From: Utricularia gibba | Lineage: Eukaryota; Streptophyta; Magnoliopsida; Lamiales; Lentibulariaceae | Direction of reading: 5' to 3' | Assembly: GCA_002189035.1 (NCBI GenBank) | Contig: NEEC01000030.1 | Span: forward strand, 248,001-312,000 | DNA: 64,000 nt | In this document: in pieces, positions 35,831 to 47,400 of the stretch | Position numbering within the stretch: position 1 is the first letter of the stretch | How the letters are laid out: the number at the start of each line of letters is the position of its first letter | Position numbers and translations under genes: made by a program | Notes under the pieces: model-generated | Database searches by the model: none | Told to the model about the DNA's origin: nothing | What the model saw: the letters and a program-made list of their open reading frames with translations, nothing else

Positions 35831-36953
35831 TGATGAACGTAAGAATGGGTTTGCTAAATGTCGCAGTCTAGCACATTCAACACATCTAAAGAAATTTATA
35901 AACCTAACTATTCTATTACACAAATCACAAGAATTAATTTAGTGTGGTAAGGGTCGAATCTACACGGAATAAACAATTTCCAGAAGTCCTTTACATTTAC
36001 TGAAAACAAGGGGCTTTTTTGAGGGTTTAGCTCTCATACACGTAAGACATAAAATAACAGTAGTTAAAAGGAATAAGTTACTGGGTGAAGAAGCATAAAA
36101 AATAACAAGGATGCGTAGAAAATATAAAGTAAAGATGTCTTGGATGGGTTTTACATAACTCTTGTGTTACTGAAAAGAGCCCATAGGCTTGAACCCAGGT
36201 TTAACACACATAAAAACAAAGCAATGGGTTGCGGAACAGTAAATAATATGTTAAACTTAAAACCGAACACGAAGGGCTTAAGCAGTAACATGTTCATAAG
36301 CTGAAATAAGGTCCACAAGGGATTTCTCGTTCACAACAAAGTACCAGAAAGATAAAAGGAAGCAATAAAACGCAGAAAATAATAGTAGCAGGTTTGACAA
36401 CAAAAATATAAGCGTGGAATGCTGAAATTAATAGTCAAGCTGTTTCTCTAGGTGGTAGATCTGCTGAAAAGCGAAGTTCAATGCGGAAACACGTTCTGGA
36501 GACATAGATCTGAGGCTGGCCGGAGTTGTTCGCCGAAAAACAACCATTTTCCTCACTACCTGCTCCTTACTATCTGCTCCCTTCTCTCTTGCTTCCTCTT
36601 TTCTTTTTCCCGCTCAAAGTAAGGGTATCTCCGTCTTTTCTATGGCTTCTAGAAGAAAGATCTTTCCTCTAGATCTTATCTTTTTAGAAGGATGATGATT
36701 TTGGTGAAAAAGTGCTTAAACACAGAAAATTTACTTCCAATACTAACTCTTACCCTGTTAATACTTAAACACAAACTAGAGGAAAAATCAGAGTTTTCGA
36801 CTCCATTGTTGTCAATTGAGCCTATTTTCACAATAAACACATTTCAACAAACTAAATACACAAAATGAGACAATTTAGCACACTAAATAACATTTAATCC
36901 TATTAAAAACACTTAAAAATACACATAAAAACAGAATAAAAACTGTATTATCA
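35831..36953 (-). repeat. Probable solo LTR of a further gypsy family
   Basis: Starts TGATGAACGTAAG and ends CTGTATTATCA (plus strand), so the minus strand would begin TGATAATACAG, a common Athila/Tat LTR start. The interior is non-coding with a CT-rich block (36560-36610). I did not find a matching target duplication (ATGCC against ACGGT), so the left boundary may be wrong. Confidence 0.5.
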
Positions 36954-37109
36954 ACGGTCATATTGGTAAGCGGCTTGTATAAAAATATGATTTTTTTTAA
37001 TTGTTTTAAAAATCAATTTATTTTAATTCTAATTACCATGATTCTAAAGTATTTTAATTATTCAAAAAATACATCAAATAAAAAAAATCTATTTATTTAA
37101 GTAAGATTT

Positions 37110-38590
37110 TGTTGGGTTTTACGTAGACATCATATGTCACAAAAGCAGCGGAATTTTAAAAATTTTTGATAAACTCCAATCGCAGATCTTGGAATACGGT
37201 ATACGTCAGATTAAGGGATGCTGAAAGTAAATTTCAGATGACTTTGTTGTTCACCAACCGCCAATAGCAAACGGCCTATATGGTATCCACACGTGGAGCA
37301 CTACGTCGATAACCTTCTCAAGGCTGTTGAACGCTGGTTGAATTCCTCAGGTGCTAGTAGAGAAAAACGCCCCCTTGTAGATCAATCTCAGAGAGCACGA
37401 AGACCTGCAAGCTCATCTCTTGATCTAAATCTTTTGATAGATATTTGGTGACATATCAAATCAAATCTCCACAAAGATCTCATCATGTGGAGATATGTAT
37501 ATGTTCCAAATCTTATTTATACAAGATCTTTTATTTTGAGTTTAATCAATATTAATCTTAAAATAACTCTCTATTTAATTTATCCACTTTACCAATTACA
37601 TCTCATGTAATTGTGTCATTCTATTTTATATCGATGAGTGACTCCACTATTGTGTGTGACCCTATAGGCTTCTTCAATCAAGGCCGTAATAATGGATTTA
37701 TTAATTAACTCTTAATTAATCAAATCCATCATTATCGATCATGAGTGATGTCTAGCAACATATCATGATCCCCAAGATGTAAGAATAATCAGGTGAACTG
37801 ATTGAGCCTTTCCATGACCAACCACCATGCAATGAACAGCTTTCATCATACTTATATCTCATTCGATACTAGAACATGGGTGTGTGTCTTTCTGATGTAT
37901 CGAACTTATAATTGCATTCAAGCACTAACACTGAATGACCTACTCAAACAATTCGAGTGTCATTACCCTGGGCCCAGGACTTACTGTTAGACTTTGATGC
38001 AATTACTTGAGATATGATCTCATCGCTAACATGAGTTATGAATTCTTTATTGATCAATCAACTATCTCCAACCTTAAGAAGTCACATCCCTACTCATCCA
38101 TACTAGGCAAGCCATGGTTAGGCTCCCATTAGTAATGAGCGAAAATGTGAGCTTAAGATCAAAATAACTTGAACCAATGAATCCAGTCTAAGTTTATTTG
38201 CACGGCTGTCATATTCGAGATCTTGCTACTTTCATATTCGAAGATGAGTAATCCAGTGAATCGATTCTCTAATCGACACCCACACATAGGTTCTAATAAT
38301 CTCATTACATCAATTGTGAGAACCATTGCCTAAACAGTTTAGGGAACTCAATGTGTGCCAGCTTATCCGTATTTGTGATATCCTCATTTCACAAATACTC
38401 TAGTCAGGGAGTTTTTAACTTGAACATAAATGCTTGAAGAATCTCACATTATGATCTCATCATAATTTCTATAGCACATAGATCAAGTAGAGGATTTTAT
38501 CAATGATGTAAACTTGACACAATTCAAGGTAAACATCAAAGGATAATATTTGCCAATGAATTGATTGTCTCTAGAACACATACACCAACA
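37110..38590 (+). mobile_element. Family S solo LTR, best-preserved copy
   Basis: Runs from TGTTGGGTTTTACG to ACACATACACCAACA with a perfect GATTT duplication at 37105-37109 and 38591-38595. Its ends form the short inverted repeat TGTTGG...CCAACA. Other copies are 1184-2402 (reverse) and 43741-46010 (truncated). It is 1481 bp with no coding sequence; a conserved 62-codon ORF at 37802 recurs in the reverse copy only because the LTRs are homologous. Confidence 0.93.
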
Positions 38591-38599
38591 GATTTTAAT

Positions 38600-38830
38600 A
38601 CATGCCCGTATGTTGTTGAGTAGAGGGTCGCATATGAGCATGGCTTATGGGTAACCCATGCCCATAGGTGATTGAATGGAGGGTTGCATAGGTGCATGGA
38701 ATACTCATAATGCATTCCTGCATAATGTTGAGTGGAGACTCATATACGGGTATGACTTACTTCTAACCAATGCCCATATGTGGTTGAGCAGAGGGTTGCA
38801 TACGGGCATGGGTTAGCCATAATGATGGGG
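38600..38830 (+). repeat. Imperfect tandem repeat with ATGCCCATATG/GGGCATGGGTTA words
   Basis: Four or so irregular copies of a 50-70-bp unit built from ATGCCCRTATG, TTGAGTRGAGGGTYGCATA and GGGCATGGGTTA. Related words occur at 46727-47010 within the PIF/Harbinger element. Non-coding. Origin unknown. Confidence 0.65.
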
Positions 38831-38949
38831 ACATCACATCCCACCCTAGGTGGGTGCTTCTTCTAGTATAATAGAGAGGCTCCTTCAGAGATGATGTGGA
38901 CATCACATCCCATCATGCTTACACTAAATCTTCCTACTTTCAAGATAGC

Positions 38950-39695
38950 TCAAGGAACCTGTCCATCATGGTCCTAACATTCTCCTAGTGATCTCTGCAG
39001 TAGGCCTTTCCAATGTACTAAAATCTCCCTATTACCTTTTGAGTCAAGTAAAAGTACAGCTACTACTTTGGGATCACCATTGTATTTCTTCAGGCAATTG
39101 ATATGAAATACTAGCTGAATTCTTGTTCCAACATGTAACTCTAGTTTCTAGGTCGAGAGTCCTATTTTCTTTATGTAAGGTTCACAATACTTGGAAGTCA
39201 ATTGAGCACCTGTAGATATCCTTCTTTTGTAGCTTAATGGAACCTTCAGTAAGATCAATTCCCTTCCTCAAATTCTAAGGAATACTGCTTTTGATCATAA
39301 TAACCTTTAATTAATTGTTGACTGTGATTTAGTCTATCCTTGTAGAATTGCAAAATGTCATCTCTAGCTCCAAGCCACTACAAACATCCTACAATTTCCC
39401 TTCTCATAAGGGATGGTCTTTGGTATAAGCCGCCCATAAATGACTTCAAACGAAGTCATGCCGATGCTGCTATGCAAGCTGGTGTTGTAAGAATATTCAC
39501 CCCAAGATAGCTAGTCTGCCAATCAAGAAGGCTTATCACTTGTGAAACCCCTTAGATATGTTTCCATGACCTTGTGTGACAATTTCTGTTTGGCCATCCA
39601 TCTATGGATGATATGCCGCTGAATAACACAATTTTGTTCCGTACATTCTCAACAATTCTTTCCAAAATACACTAATGAATATTTTACGTCACTCA
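38950..39695 (-). pseudogene. Chromovirus-like integrase, C-terminal half
   Basis: Read on the minus strand from 39695: KIFISVFWKELLRMYGTKLC, then YSAAYHP*MDGQTEIV (about 39605), matching the end of the integrase core (YHPQTDGQTE) including its catalytic E. It continues with scraps of the C-terminal domain (SIKLQKKDIYRC, LPEEIQW) to about 38950. Stops are frequent. It is the missing end of the relic at 41527-42960, separated from it by an inserted LTR. Confidence 0.75.
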
Positions 39696-39699
39696 CAAA

Positions 39700-41526
39700 A
39701 GACTTATCTGAATATTTTTCCTTACTCTAAATCTCTTGCGTTTATGACATGCATTAGAGCTGAGACTTTTTTAGGATTCCTCTCATTTTTTTGTTGTATA
39801 TTCACATCCCAATGACACCTCATGTTGAAAAAAACAAACAGAGAGAGAAAAGGATGCCAAACGTAAGAATTGTCTGGAGAAACTATGGGATGACATGAAC
39901 TTTCCTTATAAATCACGAATAAGGTTTTGTAATCTAGACAATTCTTCCCCAAAGCAAGGGTCCTATGCAAAAAAAAAAGGAGAGAAGAGAAGAAGAAGAG
40001 AGGAATAAGTCACTATGGCTCAAAATTTTAAAAAACCAGAGAGTGATCCCGAACTATCTCTTCCTCGATTCTGTTGTTTGAGTAGCATGCTTTAAATTGA
40101 ATTGAAGAGTCTGGAAGGAGATAGAAGATGGTGCATGTAGCTAGAGAGGAATAGGTTACCTTAGTTATGTATCATGTGTTAGGTACTACTAGAGCTATAG
40201 ATTGTCATTCTATTTTTATACTTGAAAACAAGCATGATTTAAGTGTACGGGAATATGTTGAATGTCATTTTCTTATTATGTGTTAGGTCATTTTATTAGA
40301 ATTGTTAAATTATGGTTCTATAATATAAGTTTTAGGTTTTATCTAGATTAGGGTAATTATCCTAATTTATCTATTTTAACTAATATTTTTGTCTTGTTTT
40401 CTTTAAGTTATGTCAAGGGCGAACGCATGGTAGGAAGTGTGAAAAAGGAAACAGCAAATGGCGACAAAATAGATCTTCCTAAATTGGCATTTCCTTGATT
40501 TCCAGAAGATTGCAGATACCTAATTATGAGCCTTGGCATGTAGTATATAGGAGTATATGATAGATGAAATCATTAACGTACCAGTGTTAAAGCAAGACCT
40601 TTCTTGCTACTCACTCTAGTCTAGCAGCACTAGAGGAAGACAAAACTCAAACAAAGTAGTTCAGTTTAGCTCTGTTCAGACATTCAGTTTTCAATTCTAT
40701 TTTCAATTTAGACTTTTTTTTATCTCTATAAAAGATTTTTTCTCTAGCTTCTCTTGAGAACTTTGTTCTTGTTTTTCTTAGTTTCTATGGCTGTTCATGG
40801 ATAGAAACTTTTGTTTCTAGGTTGTGAGACTCTCAATTCTTCTTTTCATTAGTTAATCTCCATTTCTTCTTTCAATCTGATCAGGTTCTGTATGTTTCCA
40901 CGCAAATATGTTATAGTCTTTCAAGAACAGCCCCTTATTCAAAATTCATGGTTAGCTTATCACTACGTGTGAGTTTTGAAGAGGAGCAAGTGGAAAACAC
41001 CCTTTTATTGGAGTTAGACAATGTTTTGTTTGTGGCCATACTTCAAGATCAATAGATAGATAGTTACCTAATATCTGAACTCATTAGGTCATTAGCAACA
41101 TTCAGGAACATGCATGCAATTCGATCATGAGGGTACAACAACAGAAACTCTTATCTTCGCATTCATCCAAGGAGGAGCAACATCGGGCAATTCTCATGCC
41201 TTCTTGCAAGAGAGTGTAAGGTTGGGTAGACAATTTCTTACTCCTATAACCAAGTACTCGAGAGGACCAGAGAAAAGTGGAGATGCGACGAACGTAGCTA
41301 GGCAGAATTCCAATCCTAGAAACATTCTCTTTGTTTACAATCCCCTTACTCGAGCTTCATCACTTATGTTTATCGCACCTTTTACTTTACAAACCCATTC
41401 AAAAATTGTGACGATTGTATTCGGTGTAACTTCACCTTTAACTGAAAAACAACTCCCTATGTTCAACACCCGTACTACGCATTTTGTGTTTTATGAGTTT
41501 TAAAATCTTTAATAATTTTGTTGTGG
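39700..41526 (+). mobile_element. LTR of family V inserted into the integrase of a chromovirus-like relic
   Basis: Non-coding sequence lying between two parts of one minus-strand integrase. The last 420 bp or so (41100-41526) match the inverted LTR at 43085-43600: CATGCATG...CAAGG(A/G)GCAACAT, CTCCTATAAC, CATTTTGTG/TTTTTATGAG and TTTGTTGTGG. A TATA box (TATAAAAG, 40727-40734) fits an LTR promoter. The left end is uncertain (perhaps near 40249 or 39700), and I did not find a target duplication. Confidence 0.55.
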
Positions 41527-42960
41527 AAATGACACGCATCATATATCCACCCCACACATCATTCGAAATGGGCAACGCCTGTAAAACACCAGGAAATTCC
41601 ACTATTTCGATTTGTTTCGTTAACACACATCACATCTCTTAACGAATTTCCTGAATATGAACCTTCATGGTGAGCATACCCTTCATGGTGAGCATCAAGG
41701 ACCATGATAATAATCTATTTTGGCAATTCAAAGTCAATTGGTATATAAAACATGTCTCTATAGTAAATGATAGCTTGAATAAACTTCCAATTTTCCCATG
41801 TGCCCCCCCCCCCCACAAGATTCTATTTCTCCTTTCTGGTGCGGCAAGCGAGATCTCTTGGACTCTTTTAATCTGATTGCGAAAGTTTGGTTGAGGTATT
41901 GAAATATGGGCAAACTAAATTCCTCTTGATCCCTTCTGGACAATGCATTGGCTTCTTTATTGGTGGAACCATGGATATAGAATATTTCAAAATCAAATTC
42001 TACTAGCTTTCTCAACCAGTTTTGCTGAAATGGTGGCACCAACTTTTGCTACTGCAAGAATTTTTAACCCTGGTGATCAATTTTAACCTTAAAGTTCGAC
42101 CCCAAAGGTAGTACCTCCAATGTTTGATTGAATAAAGTAATCCGATTATTTCCTACTCATATGCAGCAAGAAGTTGTTGAGTTGGAGTTAGCCGTTTCTA
42201 GTAATATGCAATGGGATGGCCTTGGTGGAGAATAACCTTGATACCCTTGTTTGAAGAATCACATTCTAGAATGAATTCTTGTGAGAAATCTGGAGCATCT
42301 AAAATGGGAGCATAAGTAAATTCCAATTTGAGGGCTTTGAACTCATAATCTACCTAGGGTGTCCACTTAATTTTTTCTCTTAAGCGGACTTGTGGATTGC
42401 AGTTTTGACACTAAAATTCTGAATAGAATGGAAACAATCTATGAGGCCCAAGAATCCTCATAATCCCTTGACCGTGTTGTTTTTCAGCCACTTAATAATT
42501 GCATGTATTTTCTTTGGGTCAACCTTGACTCCTTTACCCACCAAATGCCACCATATAGGCAGCATGGGGTTCTACAAATAAACATTTGGACTTCTTCACA
42601 AATAAGTAATTTTTTTGAAGAATTTCAAAGATTGTATGCAAGTGATCAATGTGCTCCGATTCTATCTTGTTGAAGATTAAAATATCATCAAAGAAAACAA
42701 ACACAAACTTCTAAAGTATGGTCTAAAAACATTATGCATTAATGACTTGAAGGTAGTCAAGGCATTCCTCTATCCAAAAGAGATCACAATGAATTCTCAA
42801 TGACTGTTGTGAGTCTGAATCTTTGCTCATGTCACTATAGTGCTTCCGAATCTGCTGTAGAAGAGCCTTATTTTTTGTGAAAATTTGAGCATTTCTCATA
42901 GTCATTTTCACATCCTATGGTTCTATCAACAGCATTTGGTTCCCCAGGGTCCCTAATAAG
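41527..42960 (-). pseudogene. Chromovirus-like RT, RNase H and integrase zinc region
   Basis: Reading from 42960 down: RT motif FVFVFFDDILIFNK (catalytic DD kept), then YLFVKKSKCLFVEPHAAYM. RNase H follows: APILDAPDFSQEFILECDSS, GHPIAYY, LTPTQQLLAAYE, then WLRKLVEFDFEIFYIHGS and KEANALSRRDQ (about 42010-41930). The integrase zinc-binding end FVKRCDVC*RNKSK lies at about 41655-41615. A run of 12 C on the plus strand lies at 41803-41814. Many stops and frameshifts. The VFFDDI motif and domain order fit a chromovirus-type Ty3/gypsy element. Confidence 0.8.
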
Positions 42961-43084
42961 CCTTCAAGAATATGGAGGTTTCATGCAGGGGATCCACAAT
43001 ACCAACATGAAGGGAAAGATTCATGAATTTCTTATAATACTTCAACAAGTCATGATTCTATGAGCTCTAGAAAATCAGCCATGG

Positions 43085-43620
43085 CCACAACAAACTTTAA
43101 AAGATTTTTAACTCATAAAAACAAAATGCATAGTACAGTTGTCGATCACAGGGAGTTGAATTTCAAGAAAATGGTGAGGTTTGCATTGAATACTATCACA
43201 TGATTTGTAAACGGGATTCTAAACTTTAAGAGTGGTAGAAGCGTAAATGATGAAACTTGAGTAAAGAAACCGTAAAAAAAACAACAGAAATAAACTTAAA
43301 GGATAAACCTTAAATAAAGAGTGTTTCCTGGGATTGGAATCCCGCCCAGCTACTCTCGTTGTGTCTCTACTCTTCTCTGATCCTTTCAAGTAAGTTATGG
43401 GAATAAGAAATTGTCTATCTTCACTTACACTCAACTGCAAAGACGCACGAGAATCACCCAATGTTGCTGCCCCTTGGAACAACATGAAGATGAGAGGTCC
43501 AACCATCATTACCCTCACAGTCAAGTTGTGCGCACATGCATGGGTGTTGCAATGACCCAATGAGTCAAGATACAAGTTCACTATCTATCCATTGATCCTA
43601 AGGTATGATCACAAATAAAA
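43085..43620 (-). repeat. 5' LTR part of the chromovirus-like relic, family V
   Basis: Inverted relative of 41100-41526. It lies at the 5' side (minus orientation) of the RT relic, with about 125 bp between them, so it is likely that element's own 5' LTR. I could not find a primer site. The upstream limit is unclear but lies before the S LTR at 43741. Confidence 0.6.
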
Positions 43621-43794
43621 CATTGTCTATTTCGAATCAAAATGGTGTGAGTTGGTGCTTTCCATCTTCTCTTCAAAACTTGCAAGTAGTGGTCAACTAA
43701 CCATCAATCTTAAATAAGAGGTCATTAAAGGAAGACTATATCAGATCTTTTATTTTGAGTTTAATCAATATTAATCTTAAAATAATTCTCTATT

Positions 43795-43942
43795 TAATTT
43801 ATCCACTTTACCAATTGCATCTCATGTAATTGAATTTATCCACTTTACCAATTGCATCTCATGTAATTGAATTTATCCACTTTACCAATTGCATCCCATG
43901 TAATTGAATTTATCCACTTTACCAATTATATCTCATGTGATT
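43795..43942 (+). repeat. 37-bp tandem repeat, four copies
   Basis: A unit with GAATTTATCCACTTTACC and ATTGCATCTCATGTAATT is repeated at 43795, 43832, 43869 and 43906. The other S LTRs (about 37577 and, reversed, about 1900-1940) have a single copy, so the expansion is specific to this copy. Confidence 0.92.
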
Positions 43943-44384
43943 GTGTTATTCTATTTTATGTCAATAGGTGACTTTACTATTGTGTGTGACCCTATAGGCT
44001 TTTTCGATCAAGGTTGTAATAATGAATTTATAAATTAACTCTTAATTAATTAAATCCATCATTATCGATCATAAATGATGTCTAGCAACATATCATGATC
44101 CTCAAGATGTAAGAATAATCAAGTAAACTGATTGAGCCTTTCTATGACCAACCACCATGCAATGAACAGCTTTCATCATACTTATATCTCATTCGATATC
44201 AGAACATGGGTGTGCGTCTTTCTCATGTATCAAACTTATAATTATATTCAAGCACTAACACTCAATGACCTACTCAAACTCTATGAGTGTCATTAGTCTA
44301 GGCCTAGGAGTTACTTTTAGGTTTCGATGTAATTACTTGAAATAAGATTTCATAGCTAACATGAGTGATGAATCCTTTATTGAT

Positions 44385-45503
44385 TGATAAGTGATTTTGT
44401 GTCACTTATATTTATGCTTTTTAGGACACGTCTAGGTAGGCTTTGCATCCCTTTTATCTCACTTTCCTTATGTTTTTAGAAAAAATTTATATCTTTCATG
44501 CCATTGTGATCTCTTTGGAGAGAAAGTGTGTTTTATGATTTTTCAAAATAATTTTGACATAATTTGGAGGATTTTTGAGTTAATTTTGATAGACGTGAAG
44601 ATTTGGTCTATCCAAATGAAGACTCAGTAAAAGATTCTCGAATAAGATATGATTCGTATCTTATCTTGGAAAATTTAGATCTTATCCTAGAAGATCTCTA
44701 TCAAATCTTAGAAGATCCGGATAGAAGATTTGATATGAGCCCATTTAGAAAGCCTCACGAATCCTTACCATTAAAGACTAGAACCCGAAGATCGAAGGAG
44801 CTAGAGTCAGTTTTAGGGTTTAGAGTCGAGTCCAGCATGTTTTGGATTCATTTCCTTGCGTTTTTCATCAACTTTTGTTGTTTAGAGTCGAGCATGTGCA
44901 TGTGAGCACTTGCAGCTAAAGATCTGCTGCGTGTGTGACTGTTTTACTATGTTTTTCAGCAATTAATTTGAGGTTTAATTTTTTTTTTCGCAATGTTTTC
45001 TTTTCCAATGTGATCTTTAGTACCATACAACCCTAAGAGAGTGTGGGACAATCAAAGTTGGCCTCAAGCACCTAAGGAGAAAGGCTCAATCGGACATCGT
45101 TGGAATGGCACATTCTGTGTAATATGTCTACGAGGTGAGAGGCGAAACATGAGTTATCACAAGAGGTGAAATGACTCTGGTGGAATGGTTGATTCCATAA
45201 TCCCCCAAAACAAGAGAAGCTGCTATAACGGTCAGCGAGTAGCACTACTTTAGCATAATACCCCCAAAGCTTGCACAAGCAAGTCAGTCTTCAAGGTTGG
45301 CACATATGCAAGGACGAATTTTAAGCAAGGTGGATCTTAGATCTAAGGCTACTTTTCTTATTGTTTTTAAAACCAAAGCTTTCCTTTGTTTTTCAGTCTT
45401 TTTAAGTCTTTGTTTGAAAAGAAAATTCAAATAACAATTCTTTGTGGATACGATCTTATTTTATTATTTTGACGGTTTCTATGCACTTGTTGAATTAACA
45501 TCA
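44385..45503 (+). mobile_element. G2-family solo LTR nested in an S LTR
   Basis: Begins TGATAAGTGATTTTGTGTCA, identical to the start of the G2 5' LTR, and ends TGTTGAATTAACATCA. A perfect TTGAT duplication lies at 44380-44384 and 45504-45508. Removing it rejoins the S LTR sequence around TTTATTGATCAATCAACT. It is plus-oriented, with no coding sequence. Confidence 0.93.
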
Positions 45504-46726
45504 TTGATCAATCAACTATCTCCAAACTTAAGGAGTCATATCCCTTCTCATCCATACTAGACAAGCCATGGTTAGACTCCCATTAGTAATGAGCGAAAAT
45601 ATAAGCTTAAGATCAAGATAACTTTGTTGTTCTCAAGTCTAAGCTTACTTACACGGCTGTCATATTCGCAATGTTGATACACTTGGTTAGCTTCCCATAG
45701 TAGCATCTCGAAGACAAGTCATCCAATGAATCAATTCTCTAATTGACACCCACACATTGTTCTAGTAATCTCAATGTGTGTCAATTTATCTACATTTGTG
45801 ATATCCTCATTTCACAAATATTTTAGCCAGAGAATTTTGAACTTGAACATGAATGCTTGAAGAATCTCACATTATGATCTCATCATAATTTTTATAGCAT
45901 ATAGATCAAGTAGAAGATTTTATGAGTGATATAAATTTGATCACAATTCAAAATATCAAAAGATAAGATTTTCCAATGAGTTGATTGTCTCTAGGATACA
46001 TACATCAATAGAGTTTCCATCCGATTCACGAACTTGTACAATTTGAGATTGTAGGGTGAGTTGGAAGAAAGCCACATGACCCAAGCAATCTATTAGAGCT
46101 CGTTTGGTTGGTTAGTTTAGGTTTTCCCCTTATTTAGATTATTATGGAGTTGAACACATGGTTATTGATTAAAATGAATTTGTTTGGTAGGTGATGATTT
46201 TGACTTTTTGTATTTAGTTTGTGAGTTTTGGAATAGACCATCCGTTGGTTTCTGATTTGTAAAGACCAATTTGTCCTTTCATTCTCATTTTCTCCTTTCT
46301 CTTCTAGGGTTGGCGACAAGGGAGTAAGCAATGCAATCCTTACAGCCAATGGAAAAAGGGGCTTCCAAACATTTATGGTCGGCAATTGAAGAGAGGAATC
46401 TGATTACCGCCCTGAAGAAGTGTATCCAATAAAAAAGCTTATTGAGGTGTCAATGGTGGAGGAGGGTAGTGTTATATTTTTCTTATTTGTAAAAAATGAT
46501 TGATTTAGAATTTCTATTATTAATTCTTCACAAAATACTCGATTCCTATATCATCTTTCCTTCGTATGGTATGCTTTCATGTTATTAGTTTTCTATTTAT
46601 CTCTATCACAATTTCTTAGAAGAAAAGTATTTATCTTCACCTTTTCAAAAGAAATTACATATTGTGTTTTATTAAGTGTTTATTATATTATTTATTAAAT
46701 AAAGCAACTCAACGCTTTGTAATAGG

Positions 46727-47010
46727 GGCTCGAGTAGTCCCTCCCCTATATACGGGATATGGTGACTCGCACCCTAGTCCCTCCCCTCATATGGGCGTGG
46801 ATTATGGTAACCGATGCCCATATATAATATGAAGCACTCAATCCCTATGTGTATTTGAGATAGAGTGTTGTTTTTTTATTTATAAAATATTATATAGCGC
46901 TCGACTCATATGCATTATATTGCTCGAGTAGTCCCTCCCCTATCTATGGGCGTGGGATATGGTAACCCATGCCCTAGTCCCTCCTCTCACACGAGCATGG
47001 GTTATGGTAA
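46727..47010 (+). repeat. Repeated segments inside the Harbinger-type element
   Basis: GCTCGAGTAGTCCCTCCCCT occurs at about 46728 and again, slightly shortened, at about 46921, each followed by GGGATATGGT. Related GATATGG/TTATGGTAACC and ATGCCCATA words recur between them. The words resemble the tandem repeat at 38600-38830. Confidence 0.65.
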
Positions 47011-47194
47011 CCACAAGCAACAACACTAGCTGCAGATAGGCTGTCAAACAACTTAGTTGCATTGGGTTGAGAAAGAAATCACCACCCATATCTCCAGAAA
47101 CAAAACTGCCAACCCCATCAACAAAAGAGAGTGTAGTCATCAATCCCAATATTCATATATTTAAGTGAACTTAAAAAAATAAACATTGTGAATA

Positions 47195-47400
47195 TAATTA
47201 TGACATTCTGTTATTGAACATCTCTAATGCCATCTCATCCCTCAAGTTATTCCATGCAGATGAGCTATCAATTGTTGAAACGTATTCGACAGGTTCATAT
47301 TTGGATGCCCATAATCTTGAATAATCCTACAACAAGATACTCAACCTTTCAAAGACCTCCTTACTCATCCTAAATTCATCTAGACAAGTACAATTATGGT
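47195..47400 (-). pseudogene. Possible Harbinger transposase C-terminus
   Basis: On the minus strand, SSSAWNNLRDEMALEMFNNR (about 47270-47210) resembles the W...R..LA..MF ending common in plant PIF/Harbinger transposases. It is preceded by YEPVEYVSTID. Upstream reading frames to 47700 are broken and show no clear DDE motif. The position inside a TTA-flanked element supports the reading, but the match is short. Confidence 0.4.

Larger units (their letters stand above)
43741..46010 (+). mobile_element. Family S LTR, 5'-truncated, with nested G2 solo LTR
   Basis: Matches the 37110 copy from its internal ATCTTTTATTTTGAG segment (about 37530) to its end, here TACATCAATA at 46001-46010. The first 400 bp or so of the LTR are missing. 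It is interrupted at 44385-45503 and contains a 37-bp tandem expansion at 43795-43942. Its truncated start makes a target duplication untestable. Confidence 0.85.

Noticed and set aside
35826-36958. Target duplication for the probable LTR at 35831-36953
   Set aside because: ATGCC against ACGGT do not match, so the element call was kept at moderate confidence.
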